DNA from: Acidobacteriota bacterium
GTDB taxonomy: Bacteria > Acidobacteriota > Polarisedimenticolia > JACPZX01
Assembly: GCA_016195325.1 (NCBI GenBank)
Contig: JACPZX010000076.1
Location: forward strand, 1 to 64,000
Length of the DNA stretch: 64,000 bases
Direction: 5' to 3'
The notes beneath the pieces are model-generated. The model saw nothing but the letters and a program-made list of their open reading frames with translations. It ran no database searches and was not told the DNA's origin. This document shows positions 1 through 7,551 of the stretch, piece after piece; position 1 is the first letter of the stretch; each line of letters begins with the position of its first letter. The position numbers and the translations under genes are program-made.

Positions 1-389
1 ACGCCATGCCGGTGCGCCTTGTCGAGCGCGTCGGCGATCTGGATCGCGACGCGCAGGAGCTCCTCGGTGGGGAGCGGGCCGCGCTCGAGCCGCGCGGCGA
101 GCGTCTCCCCCTCGAGGCATTCCATGACGATGTAGTCCACGCCCTCCTGGCGGCCGACGTCGTGGAGCGTGCATATGTGCGGATGGTTGAGGCTCGAGAC
201 CGCCTTCGCCTCGCGCTCGAAGCGCGCGCGGATCTCGGGGTGCGCCGAGAGGTGCGCGGGGAGAACTTTCACCGCGACGTCGCGATCGAGCCGCGTGTCG
301 CGCGCGCGGTAGACCTCGCCCATGCCGCCCGCGCCGAGCGGGGCGAGGATCTCGTACGGACCGAGGCGCTGTCCGGGGGTGAGGGGCAT
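1..389 (-). CDS. Ser/Thr protein kinase, N-terminal part (runs off window)
   Basis: The first 129 residues of a bacterial Pkn2-type Ser/Thr kinase are present; the rest lies beyond base 1. It starts MPLTPGQRLGPYEI, followed by the glycine-rich loop GAGGMGEVYRARD and the VAVKVLP lysine that binds ATP. A helix-C stretch (RFEREAKAVSSLNHPHI) and the hinge region (YIVMECLEGETL) follow. The sequence ends at ADALDKAHRHG, just before the catalytic HRD loop, so the active site cannot be checked. The start at 389 is the only fitting Met. The gene follows hicBA on the same strand with a 34-bp gap. Its first 20 coding bases are repeated at 1,051-1,070. Confidence 0.9.
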   Translation of the reverse strand, partial: MPLTPGQRLGPYEILAPLGAGGMGEVYRARDTRLDRDVAVKVLPAHLSAHPEIRARFEREAKAVSSLNHPHICTLHDVGRQEGVDYIVMECLEGETLAARLERGPLPTEELLRVAIQIADALDKAHRHG

Positions 390-400
390 GGCGGACGAAA
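370..400. repeat. 31-bp direct repeat, copy 1 (start region of kinase gene)
   Basis: Bases 370-400 are identical to 1,051-1,081. The repeat covers the ATG and about 20 coding bases of the kinase gene plus 11 bases upstream. Weaker similarity (TACATCAAA against TACACCAAA) continues a few bases further. The two copies bracket the HicAB genes. Confidence 0.85.
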
Positions 401-423
401 CGTACATCAAAAGGTGCGGCAGA

Positions 424-657
424 TCAGCAGTGCCTCAGCGTCTCCAGGAACTCTTCGACCGACACGTCGAGAATCTTGCAAATGCTTCGGATGACTCCCG
501 CGGTGATTTCGCGATGACGCGGAAGCACGATCGGTTCGGGAATTCCCGCGTTGACGTAAATACTGTGGCGACCGCCTTCTCTCGCCAGCCTGCAACCGTA
601 GGCTCGCGTGAGCGCGCGCACGACCTTGTCGCGCGATTGCGGCGCTACATTCGGCAT
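424..657 (-). CDS. hicA: HicA-type toxin (mRNA interferase)
   Basis: This 77-residue protein matches the HicA family, small toxins with a double-stranded-RNA-binding fold that cleave mRNA. The family catalytic histidine is present in GGRHSIYVN (about residue 30), and the typical PRHREITAGVIRSICK segment follows. Full length is normal for HicA. It overlaps the end of the HicB gene by 13 bp. The order antitoxin then toxin is the less common arrangement for hicAB. The next gene on the strand is the kinase at 389. Toxicity is inferred from the family only. Confidence 0.85.
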   Translation of the reverse strand: MPNVAPQSRDKVVRALTRAYGCRLAREGGRHSIYVNAGIPEPIVLPRHREITAGVIRSICKILDVSVEEFLETLRHC

Positions 658-956
658 TCGTCAAGGTGTCGCTTGACGATCAGCGGGAGCGGAACTGGAA
701 ACGCAAACTCGCCACGGGGGACCTCGCGGGGAGGGTTCAACCTGGGCTTCCAGTGGTATTTCAGGAGCACGCGCTCGAGCGTACCGCGGGCAAGACAATC
801 CTCGACGAAGAGCTGGGCGGCTTCCAGCAGGTTCGCCATCGCTTCGCCGTCCGTCTTGCCCTGTGTCACGACAGGAAGACCGATGCACTCGGCGACGTAC
901 CAGTTCCCCTCCGGTCGGATCGTGCCCTTCAGATAGAAGGTCACTTTGCGGACCAT
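645..956 (-). CDS. hicB: HicB-family antitoxin
   Basis: This 103-residue protein has the HicB partial RNase-H fold signature: an N-terminal strand pair (VTFYLKGTIRPEGNWYVAECIGLP), then GKTDGEAMANLLEAAQLFVEDC. It should bind and neutralise the HicA toxin encoded just downstream. No clear C-terminal DNA-binding domain is seen. The start at 956 (MVRKV) is chosen because GGAGG precedes it at the right spacing. An in-frame ATG at 1,070 exists, but the 38 residues it would add are a leftover kinase start (MPLTPGQRFGEY) plus unrelated sequence. A promoter lies at 990-1,018. Confidence 0.8.
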   Translation of the reverse strand: MVRKVTFYLKGTIRPEGNWYVAECIGLPVVTQGKTDGEAMANLLEAAQLFVEDCLARGTLERVLLKYHWKPRLNPPREVPRGEFAFPVPLPLIVKRHLDECRM

Positions 957-989
957 CGGTCGCCTCCGTTCTCTTGGTTGATGCCCGGG

Positions 990-1018
990 AATATACCGCT
1001 TGGTCACAGAGGCGGCAA
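990..1018 (-). promoter_or_regulatory. Candidate promoter of hicBA
   Basis: On the minus strand TTGCCG (1,013-1,018) and TATATT (990-995) are separated by exactly 17 bases, 34 bases before the hicB start codon. Confidence 0.45.
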
Positions 1019-1050
1019 TGAACGCGGGGCGCGGGTACTCCCCGAACCGT

Positions 1051-1081
1051 TGTCCGGGGGTGAGGGGCATGGCGGACGAAA
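1051..1081. repeat. 31-bp direct repeat, copy 2 (relic of a kinase start)
   Basis: This copy is identical to 370-400. Read on the minus strand from 1,070 it encodes MPLTPGQRFGEY, 10 of 12 residues like the intact kinase start, and then loses all similarity. It is best read as the remnant of a second or interrupted kinase 5' end. Confidence 0.75.
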
Positions 1082-1099
1082 AGCTACACCAAACGGGGA

Positions 1100-1105
1100 T
1101 AGAAT
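1100..1105 (+). promoter_or_regulatory. Candidate -10 element of tRNA-Val
   Basis: TAGAAT lies 24 bases before the mature tRNA 5' end. No convincing -35 hexamer is visible at 16-18 bases. Confidence 0.3.
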
Positions 1106-1129
1106 CCCGCGTTGTTCGGCCCGCGCCGT

Positions 1130-1204
1130 GGGCGGTTAGCTCAGCGGGAGAGCATCTGCCTTACACGCAGAGGGTCGCTGGTTCAAATCCAGCACCGCCC
1201 ACCA
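1130..1204 (+). tRNA. tRNA-Val, anticodon TAC
   Basis: The acceptor arms GGGCGGT (1,130-1,136) and ACCGCCC (1,194-1,200) pair perfectly. The anticodon stem TCTGC/GCAGA closes loop CTTACAC, giving anticodon TAC. The T-loop is GTTCAAATC, and the CCA tail is encoded (1,202-1,204). It decodes GTA and GTG-type valine codons. Confidence 0.95.
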
Positions 1205-1217
1205 AGGCGCCGCCGGG

Positions 1218-1970
1218 TCACTCCGCCGTGAAGATCAGGAAGTACTGGTACGGCAGGAAGTCCGGCTGCTTCGCGAGGCGCCACCCGATCTTCGTCAGCT
1301 CCGCGATCACGAACTCCGGCGCGAGCTTGTGCTCGGCCGGCGGGCCGACGGGGAGATCGCCGGGCTTGAAGTCGACGATAGCGAGGCGGCCGCCCGGGCG
1401 CACCGACTTCTTCAGGCGCTGGAAATAGTCGAGCCGGTTGTCGATGTGGTGGTACGTGTCGCAGACGAGAATGGCGTCGACGCCGCCGGCCGAGATCTCC
1501 GGATTCGATGGCTCCGCGAGAATCGCGACGACGTTCGGCGTCTTTTCCGTCACGGCGCGCTCCTTCATGTGCGAGACCATCGAAGGCTCGACGTCGATCG
1601 CGTAAACGCGACCCGAGGCGCCGACAGCCGCGGAAAGAAACCGATTGAAGTACCCGGTCCCCGCCCCGATGTCCGCGACGGCGCCGCCGGATGCGAGGCC
1701 CAGCGCCCTCACGACGTCGTCGGGCTTCTGCCACGCCGCTCGGGCCGGGTCATCGAAGCGCGCGACCCACTCCGCCGCGTTCTCGAAGCGGTGGTGCATC
1801 GTGGCGTCGTCGTTGTCGTCCGAGTGGTGGTTGGGATCGTGCGGAGCGCTCACGTCGGTCGTCTCCGGCAGGGCGAAGGCGGCCGCCCAGAGGAGGGCGG
1901 CGGCGCTGCATAGTAATAAGGTAGGGATCCGGCGCGTCACGGCAGAAGCGTCCTCGTCGGAAATTGGCAC
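1218..1970 (-). CDS. Class I SAM-dependent methyltransferase with signal peptide
   Basis: This 250-residue protein has a Rossmann methyltransferase core: motif I VADIGAGTGYFNRFL (about residues 98-112), acidic motif AIDVEPSM, motif VDAILVCDTYHHI and post-motif VRPGGRLAIVDF. The N-terminus (IPTLLLCSAAALLWAAAFALP) looks like a signal peptide, unusual for a SAM enzyme, although exported proteins of this kind with an HHRF segment recur in databases. The substrate is unknown. The gene sits between two tRNA genes, reads toward tRNA-Val, and has no operon partner. A shorter start is possible and would remove the signal peptide. Confidence 0.8.
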   Translation of the reverse strand: MPISDEDASAVTRRIPTLLLCSAAALLWAAAFALPETTDVSAPHDPNHHSDDNDDATMHHRFENAAEWVARFDDPARAAWQKPDDVVRALGLASGGAVADIGAGTGYFNRFLSAAVGASGRVYAIDVEPSMVSHMKERAVTEKTPNVVAILAEPSNPEISAGGVDAILVCDTYHHIDNRLDYFQRLKKSVRPGGRLAIVDFKPGDLPVGPPAEHKLAPEFVIAELTKIGWRLAKQPDFLPYQYFLIFTAE

Positions 1971-1992
1971 CCGAAAGGGGCTGTGCTAGGAT
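1964..1992 (+). promoter_or_regulatory. Promoter of tRNA-Asp
   Basis: TTGGCA (1,964-1,969) and TAGGAT (1,987-1,992) have exactly 17 bases between them and lie 28 bases upstream of the tRNA. They match 5/6 and 4/6 of the sigma-70 consensus. Confidence 0.55.
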
Positions 1993-2020
1993 ACCGCCTT
2001 CCTTGGCACGTCTCGGGCGC

Positions 2021-2096
2021 GGGGTTGTAGTGAAGGGGTTATCACGCCGGCCTGTCAAGCCGGAGATCGCGGGTTCAAATCCCGTCGACCCCGCCA
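2021..2096 (+). tRNA. tRNA-Asp, anticodon GTC
   Basis: The acceptor stem GGGGTTG pairs with CGACCCC. The anticodon stem GCCGG/CCGGC flanks loop CTGTCAA, giving anticodon GTC. The T-arm is GCGGGTTCAAATCCCGT, the discriminator is G and CCA is encoded (2,094-2,096). The 3' end is 11 bp from the convergent ppk stop. Confidence 0.95.
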
Positions 2097-2107
2097 CCTG
2101 AGAGCCT

Positions 2108-4243
2108 TCAAGCCTTCACCTCGGGAGCCGTCAACGGCTCGAGCGTCAGCCCTGACGCCGACTTCGCCCGGTCTCGCGCCTTCTGCGCCTCCCGGTAGAT
2201 GTGGATCTGCGCCCTGAAGGGCTCGTCCCCCTTCCCGGCGCGGCGCCGCTTGTAGACGCCGTCGGCCTGGAGCCAGCGCGCCTTCACGTTGTCCTGGAAC
2301 ATCGCGTCGAGCGCCGCGAGGACCTTTTCCCGCCCTTCCGCCGAATCGACCGGGAAGAGCAGCTCGATGCGCCGGTCCATGTTCCGCGGCATCCAGTCGG
2401 CGCTCGAGAGGTAGATCTCCTCGTCGCCGCCGTTCCTGAAGTAGAAGACGCGCGCGTGCTCGAGGAAGCGATCGACGACCGACACGACGTCGATCAAGTC
2501 GCTCGTCCCCTTCATGCCGGGGCGGAGACAGCAGATCCCGCGCACGTTCAGCCGCACGCGCACGCCGGCCTTCGACGCGTCGTAGAGGGCGCGGATGATG
2601 TCCTCGTCCACGAGCGCGTTCATCTTCGCGCGGATCTCCGCCGCCTGCCCCGACTCGGCGCGCCGCTGCTCGCGGCGGATGAGATCGAGGAACCGATCGC
2701 GGAGGTTCGTCGGCGCCATCGCGAGCTTCTTCATGCGCGGCGGGTCGGAGTAGCCGGTGAGCGCGTTGAAGAAGGCCGAGGCGTCCTCGCCGATGTCGCG
2801 GTCGGCGGTCATGAGGCCGAAGTCGGTGTAGAGGCGCGCCGTCCGGTCGTTGTAGTTCCCGGTGCCGAGGTGGACGTAGCGCCGGATCCCCTGCCGGCCG
2901 CGCCGCACCACGAGGCAGATTTTGCTGTGCGTCTTGTAGCCGCGGATGCCGAAGATGACGTGCGCGCCCGCCTCCTCGAGGCTCCGCGCCCAGCGGATGT
3001 TCGACTGCTCGTCGAAGCGGGCCATCAGCTCGACCAGGACCGTCACCTGCTTCCCGCGCTCCGCCGCGCGCGCGAGCGCGCGCACGACCGGCGAGTCGCC
3101 GCTGGTGCGGTAGAGGGTCTGCTTGATCGCGAGGACGTCGGGGTCGTCGGCTGCGCGCGAGACGAAGGCGACGACCGGATCGAACGACTCGTACGGGTGG
3201 TGGAGGACGATGTCCCGCTCGTCGAGGACGGCGAAGAGGTCATCGCGGTCCTGGACCTCGGTGATGGGGAGGGGCTTGAGCGGCGCGTCGCGCAGATCCT
3301 CGAGGGCGGGCAGATCGACGAGGGGGAGGAGGCCTCTCACGTCGAGCGGGCCCGCCACGCGGTAGACGTCGGCGGGCTCGACGCCGAAGCTCGCCGAGAG
3401 CCTCGCCAGCAACACCTCGCCGGCCTTCGACTCGACCTCGAGGCGCACGACGCGGCTCTGCCGCCTCTTGCGGAGCTCCTCTTCGATCGCCTTCACGTAG
3501 TCGCGCCCGCCCTCGTCGTCGAGATCCAGCTCGGAGTCGCGCGCGACGCGGAAGGCGGTCCACTCGAGGATCGCCTGCCCGGGGAAGAGGCTCGGGAGCT
3601 CGGAGCAGATGATCTCCTCGATCCACGCGTACGAGTTCCCGTCACCGCCCGCGAGGCGGATCATCCTCGGGAGACGCGAGGGAACCTGAACCACGGCGAG
3701 CCTCGGGAGCTCCTCCCCCTCGGCCGGCGCGAGGAGCAGCGCGAGGTTCAGCGACAGGTTCGCGAGCATCGGGAAGGGGCGCGAGGCGTCGATGGCGAGG
3801 GGGGTGAGGACCGGCAGGACCTCGTCCCTGAACCAGCGCGACACGAATTCCTTCTGGGGCGGTTCGAGCTGCCCGAAGGCGAGGAGGCGGATCCCGCGCT
3901 GGGCGAGCGCCGGGAGGATCTCCTCCATCAGGTTCTTGTAGAGCGCGTCGACGATCGCGTGCGACTGCTCCGCGATCAGGAGGAGCTGCTGTCCCGGCGT
4001 GAGTCCCGCGACGTCGGGGCCGGTGTCTTCGTCGGCCACCGCCTGCTTCAGCCGGGCGACGCGCACCATGAAGAACTCGTCGAGATTGCTCGCGACGATC
4101 GCGGCGAACTTCAGGCGCTCGAGGAGGGGGGTCGCGGCGTCGCGCGCCTCGTCGAGGACGCGGGAGTTGAACTCGAGCCACGACAGCTCGCGGTTCAGGA
4201 AGAGCTCGGGGTGCCTCTTTCTCGATTTCGCCGTCGGCGTCAT
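2108..4243 (-). CDS. ppk1: Polyphosphate kinase 1
   Basis: The 711-residue length is normal for PPK1. The enzyme polymerises the gamma-phosphate of ATP into polyphosphate and can run in reverse. Diagnostic segments are NRELSWLEFNSRVL (N domain), ASNLDEFFMVRVARL, HHPYESFDPVV, and KTHSKICLV with the autophosphorylated histidine near residue 438. HLGTGNYNDRTARLYTD and the second conserved histidine in FLEHARVF (about 595) are also present. A longer frame runs upstream, but the start at 4,243 fits the family N-terminus and overlaps the upstream ppx stop as ATGA. It is the last gene of a ppx-ppx-ppk operon. Confidence 0.97.
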   Translation of the reverse strand: MTPTAKSRKRHPELFLNRELSWLEFNSRVLDEARDAATPLLERLKFAAIVASNLDEFFMVRVARLKQAVADEDTGPDVAGLTPGQQLLLIAEQSHAIVDALYKNLMEEILPALAQRGIRLLAFGQLEPPQKEFVSRWFRDEVLPVLTPLAIDASRPFPMLANLSLNLALLLAPAEGEELPRLAVVQVPSRLPRMIRLAGGDGNSYAWIEEIICSELPSLFPGQAILEWTAFRVARDSELDLDDEGGRDYVKAIEEELRKRRQSRVVRLEVESKAGEVLLARLSASFGVEPADVYRVAGPLDVRGLLPLVDLPALEDLRDAPLKPLPITEVQDRDDLFAVLDERDIVLHHPYESFDPVVAFVSRAADDPDVLAIKQTLYRTSGDSPVVRALARAAERGKQVTVLVELMARFDEQSNIRWARSLEEAGAHVIFGIRGYKTHSKICLVVRRGRQGIRRYVHLGTGNYNDRTARLYTDFGLMTADRDIGEDASAFFNALTGYSDPPRMKKLAMAPTNLRDRFLDLIRREQRRAESGQAAEIRAKMNALVDEDIIRALYDASKAGVRVRLNVRGICCLRPGMKGTSDLIDVVSVVDRFLEHARVFYFRNGGDEEIYLSSADWMPRNMDRRIELLFPVDSAEGREKVLAALDAMFQDNVKARWLQADGVYKRRRAGKGDEPFRAQIHIYREAQKARDRAKSASGLTLEPLTAPEVKA

Positions 4244-5796
4244 GCCTGCACCCACGCCTCCCGGAACGCGAGCTTCCGCCCGAACACCTCGACGAAGAGA
4301 TCGGCGCGCGACTGGCACGCCAGTCGCTCCATCGTCAGGTCGCCCGCTCCTTCGACTTCGATGACACAGGAATCGTGCTCCATGATCGCACGGACGTCCC
4401 GGACTTTCTGCAGATGGTCGGCATCGAGGGCATTGGCGAGCCTCAGGATGGCGGCGAGCTTGTTCACGGTGACCCGGGTGCCGCGGTCGAGCGCCATGTA
4501 GGGGAGGTGGCTTCTTTGCGGCAGAGCTCTCCGGTGATATCGGGCGACGTTGCTGACCACCTCGAGGTCGTCGCGCGACAGGCCGAAGATCTCCGAGGCC
4601 ATGAGGATGTACTGGCCGTGCTTGTGGTGGCCGCGGAGCCCGACGAAGATCCCGATGTCGTGGAGCAGCCCGGCGACCTCGATCAGGAGGCGGTCGCGCG
4701 AGGACAGGCCGTGCTCGCCGGCGAGATCGTCGAAGAGCCGCGTCGCCAGGTGCGCGACGTTGCGCGCGTGCGGCGCGTCGTAGTGGTACTTCTCGCCGAG
4801 CGCCGCCGCCGACGCCAGGACCTGCCGGCGAAGCTCCTCGAAGGCGTGCCCCTCCTCGGCGCGGACGACGTCGAGGAGAAGCCCGTACCGCAGCGACGCC
4901 TCGGGGACGGTCACGCTCTGCGCCGCCGTCTCGGCGAGGATCTCCCGGTAGGCCAGCAGGGCCGGCACGAACGTCTCCGCGTCGGCCAGGGAGAGGTGGT
5001 AGCTCTCGACGAGCTTCTCGACGTCCTCCTCGATGGCGCGGTCCGCGAAGGCGAGGAAGGCCTCGCGTCCCACGGATCGGATCTTGAGATCCGTGCCGGG
5101 GTCGTCGAGGATGCGCGCGGCCGCGAAGCGGACGTCGGAGCCGAGGGCGATGAAATGCGTCGCCTCGCCGAGCGGCATCTCCTGGCGGATGTCGTCGACG
5201 ACGTTGTGGATGTGGCGGCGCAGCAGGCGCGTCCGCCGGTCGTGGCTTCCGTGCCACGCGGCGACGCTCTGGCGCATGCGGATCGATCCGAGCGCGTACG
5301 TTCCGGAGCGGATCGGCTCCCCCTTCCGGAGGAAGGAGATGTCGGCGCTTCCGCCGCCGACGGCGACGAGGAGCGCGTTCCCCGAGGTCAGCGACTCGTG
5401 CCCCTTGAGCCCCTCGCGCACTCCCATGTACGTGAGGCGGATCTCCTCCGACCCGTTGATCACCTCGACGTCGATCCCGGTGCGGAGCCGCACGCGATCG
5501 AGGAACGAGTCGCAGTTGCTCGCCTCGCGGACGGCGCTCGTGCCGACGGCGCGGCTCGACGTGACGCCGTAGCCGTCCATGATCCGCTTGAAGCCGTCGA
5601 GAGCCTTGAGCGTCGCCTCGATCGTGGCGGCGCCGATCCGTCCGTGGGTGAAGGTGTCCTTCCCGAGCAGGACGCCGCGCGAGGCGTCCTCGAGGATTCG
5701 AATCGCCCCGCCGGGGTCCAGCTCCGCGACGAGGAGGCGGATCGAGCTCGCCCCCATGTCGATCACCGCGACGACCCGGGGGGTCCCGTCACCCAT
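4240..5796 (-). CDS. ppx: Ppx/GppA family exopolyphosphatase with HD domain
   Basis: This 518-residue protein belongs to the Ppx/GppA family of the actin/hexokinase-like ATPase fold, which removes terminal phosphate from polyphosphate or pppGpp. The phosphate-1 motif is VIDMGASSIRLLVAE (about 10-24), and the phosphate-2 glycine motif is LLVAVGGGSADISFL (about 146-160). The C-terminal third carries an HD-type phosphohydrolase domain with LLHDIGIFVGLRGHHKHGQYI. It overlaps the paralogue upstream by 8 bp and ppk1 downstream by 4 bp, so the three are probably translated together. GASS replaces the usual GSNS of the family. Confidence 0.9.
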   Translation of the reverse strand: MGDGTPRVVAVIDMGASSIRLLVAELDPGGAIRILEDASRGVLLGKDTFTHGRIGAATIEATLKALDGFKRIMDGYGVTSSRAVGTSAVREASNCDSFLDRVRLRTGIDVEVINGSEEIRLTYMGVREGLKGHESLTSGNALLVAVGGGSADISFLRKGEPIRSGTYALGSIRMRQSVAAWHGSHDRRTRLLRRHIHNVVDDIRQEMPLGEATHFIALGSDVRFAAARILDDPGTDLKIRSVGREAFLAFADRAIEEDVEKLVESYHLSLADAETFVPALLAYREILAETAAQSVTVPEASLRYGLLLDVVRAEEGHAFEELRRQVLASAAALGEKYHYDAPHARNVAHLATRLFDDLAGEHGLSSRDRLLIEVAGLLHDIGIFVGLRGHHKHGQYILMASEIFGLSRDDLEVVSNVARYHRRALPQRSHLPYMALDRGTRVTVNKLAAILRLANALDADHLQKVRDVRAIMEHDSCVIEVEGAGDLTMERLACQSRADLFVEVFGRKLAFREAWVQA

Positions 5797-7381
5797 GACG
5801 GGTCTCCCGGCGCGCGAACCGCCGGACGTTGCCCGCCTCGGCGGGGGCTCTCGCGTCCTCGAGCCTGACCGGGACGCCCAGCGTCTCGGCGATCAGATCG
5901 AGGCGCCGCCGCGCCCCCCACATCTCGAGCTCGACGTCCCCCGTGGCCAGGCAGACGACCAGGACCGCGCCCCTTCGCGGCTTCACGGTGACGGAGCGCA
6001 CGGTCTGGCGGTGGCTCCGGTCGAGGGCGTCGGCGAGCTTCAGGAAGCCCGCGAGGATCCGGACGATGCGCCGCGACGGCGCGGGAAGCGATCCGAAGCC
6101 CACGTGCTTTCGCCGGGGGGTCCCGCGGCGGTGGTAGCGGGCGACGTTCGCGAGGATCTCGATCTCCTCGGGGGTGAAGCCGCGGAGATCGCCGTTCTTG
6201 ATCAGGTAGTACGAGTGGCGGTGATGGCGGATGTGCGAGATGTGATGCCCGACGTCGTGCAGGAGCGCGGCGTACTCGAGGATCGACCGCTCGCGCTCGG
6301 CGAGGCGATGCCGCTTCTTCGTCCCGTCGAAGATCGAAAGGGCCAGCCCCGCGACGTGGCGCGAGTGGGCCTCGTCGTAGAGGCAGCGCTCCGCGAGCTC
6401 GACGACGCTGCGGCGGCGGACGTCCGGGTACTCTTCGGCGCGCGCGAGCGTCTTCGGATGCCGGGTCACGTAGTTGAGCACCACCCCCTCGCGAAGACCC
6501 CACTCGCAGAGCGTGATCTCGCGGGCGCCCACCGCCCTCAGGATGGTGTCGAGCAGGATGACGCCCGGCACGATGATGTCCGCCCTTTCGGGATCGAGGC
6601 CCCGGAGCCTGAGCCGCTCCTTGAGGCCGAGCGCGACGAGACGCCGCCGCACGGCGTGCACGCTGTCCGCCCTCACGCTCAGGTGGTGCAGCGTCTCGGT
6701 GCGCGCCCCTCCCTCGTGCTCGTGGGCGAGCTGTCCGAGGGAGAGGATGGTCCCCGAGGTGCCGACGACGCATTCGAAACCCGCCTGGCGGATCTTCGCG
6801 ACGTGGGGTGCGATCGCGTCCTCGACGTGCTTCTCGATGCGCCGCTCGTCGCGGGGCGAGAGAGGATCGGTCGTGACGTACGTCTCGCCGAGGCGCAGCA
6901 CGCCGAGCTTCTCCGAGAAGACCATGTCGGGGCGCGTCAGAGAGCCGAGCGCCAGCTCCACGCTGCCGCCGCCGATGTCGAGGAGGAGGGTCTTCTTCCC
7001 CTCGAGGTGGATGCTGTGGAGCGCGGAGAGGTAGATCAGCCGCGCCTCCTGCTCGCCGGAGATCGCGCGGGGCCAGAGTCCCGTCTCCCGGCCGATCCTG
7101 TCGAGGTAATCCTCGCCGTTTCCCGCCTCGCGGATCGCCGACGTCGCGACCGCGATCACCTTGTCGACCCCGTGCGTCACGGTGAGCCGCTTGTACGCGC
7201 GGAGGACGTCGAGCCCCCGCCGCATCGCCGCCGCGGGAAGCTGGCCGCGCGAGAGGGTGCGCGCGCCGAGCCGGACCATGTCTTTCTCGCCGGCGACGAC
7301 GTGGAACGCACCGGTCGCCCGCGTCTCGGCGACGATGAGATGGAAGGAGTTGCTCCCGAGATCGATGGCGGCGATTTTCAT
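5789..7381 (-). CDS. ppx: Ppx/GppA family phosphatase with HD domain (second copy)
   Basis: This 530-residue paralogue has canonical motifs: AAIDLGSNSFHLIVAE at the N-terminus, SAIREAGNG, LLLDIGGGSVELALG and CVVGTSGTILSLG. A C-terminal HD domain follows (YAALLHDVGHHISHIRHHRHSYYLI). The start at 7,381 (MKIAAID) is preferred over an upstream in-frame ATG because it matches the family N-terminus. It is the first gene of the operon. One copy may act on polyphosphate and the other on pppGpp, but which does which cannot be read from the sequence. Confidence 0.92.
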   Translation of the reverse strand: MKIAAIDLGSNSFHLIVAETRATGAFHVVAGEKDMVRLGARTLSRGQLPAAAMRRGLDVLRAYKRLTVTHGVDKVIAVATSAIREAGNGEDYLDRIGRETGLWPRAISGEQEARLIYLSALHSIHLEGKKTLLLDIGGGSVELALGSLTRPDMVFSEKLGVLRLGETYVTTDPLSPRDERRIEKHVEDAIAPHVAKIRQAGFECVVGTSGTILSLGQLAHEHEGGARTETLHHLSVRADSVHAVRRRLVALGLKERLRLRGLDPERADIIVPGVILLDTILRAVGAREITLCEWGLREGVVLNYVTRHPKTLARAEEYPDVRRRSVVELAERCLYDEAHSRHVAGLALSIFDGTKKRHRLAERERSILEYAALLHDVGHHISHIRHHRHSYYLIKNGDLRGFTPEEIEILANVARYHRRGTPRRKHVGFGSLPAPSRRIVRILAGFLKLADALDRSHRQTVRSVTVKPRRGAVLVVCLATGDVELEMWGARRRLDLIAETLGVPVRLEDARAPAEAGNVRRFARRETRHG

Positions 7382-7551
7382 TCCTGCGCGGCGCTCCGGG
7401 GCGGCCGTGCCCTCACGCGGACGGATCCCCATCGGGAGAGTACAGGCGGCCGCGGGGCGCGGCAAGCCGGGGCGCGCCTCCGGCTTGAGCCCCCCGCTCC
7501 GTTCGTGGTAGCGTTCCCGCAACTCGACCCTTCACATCGACGGAGTCCCCC

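Noticed and set aside
1130-2096. Integrated element between the two tRNA genes
   Set aside because: No duplicated tRNA 3' end, integrase or attachment repeat is visible; only a methyltransferase gene lies between them.
2201-4501. 766-codon open frame opposite ppk1
   Set aside because: It is a shadow of the strongly conserved ppk1 and ppx frames in GC-rich DNA; composition is Glu/Arg/Val-rich without any domain.
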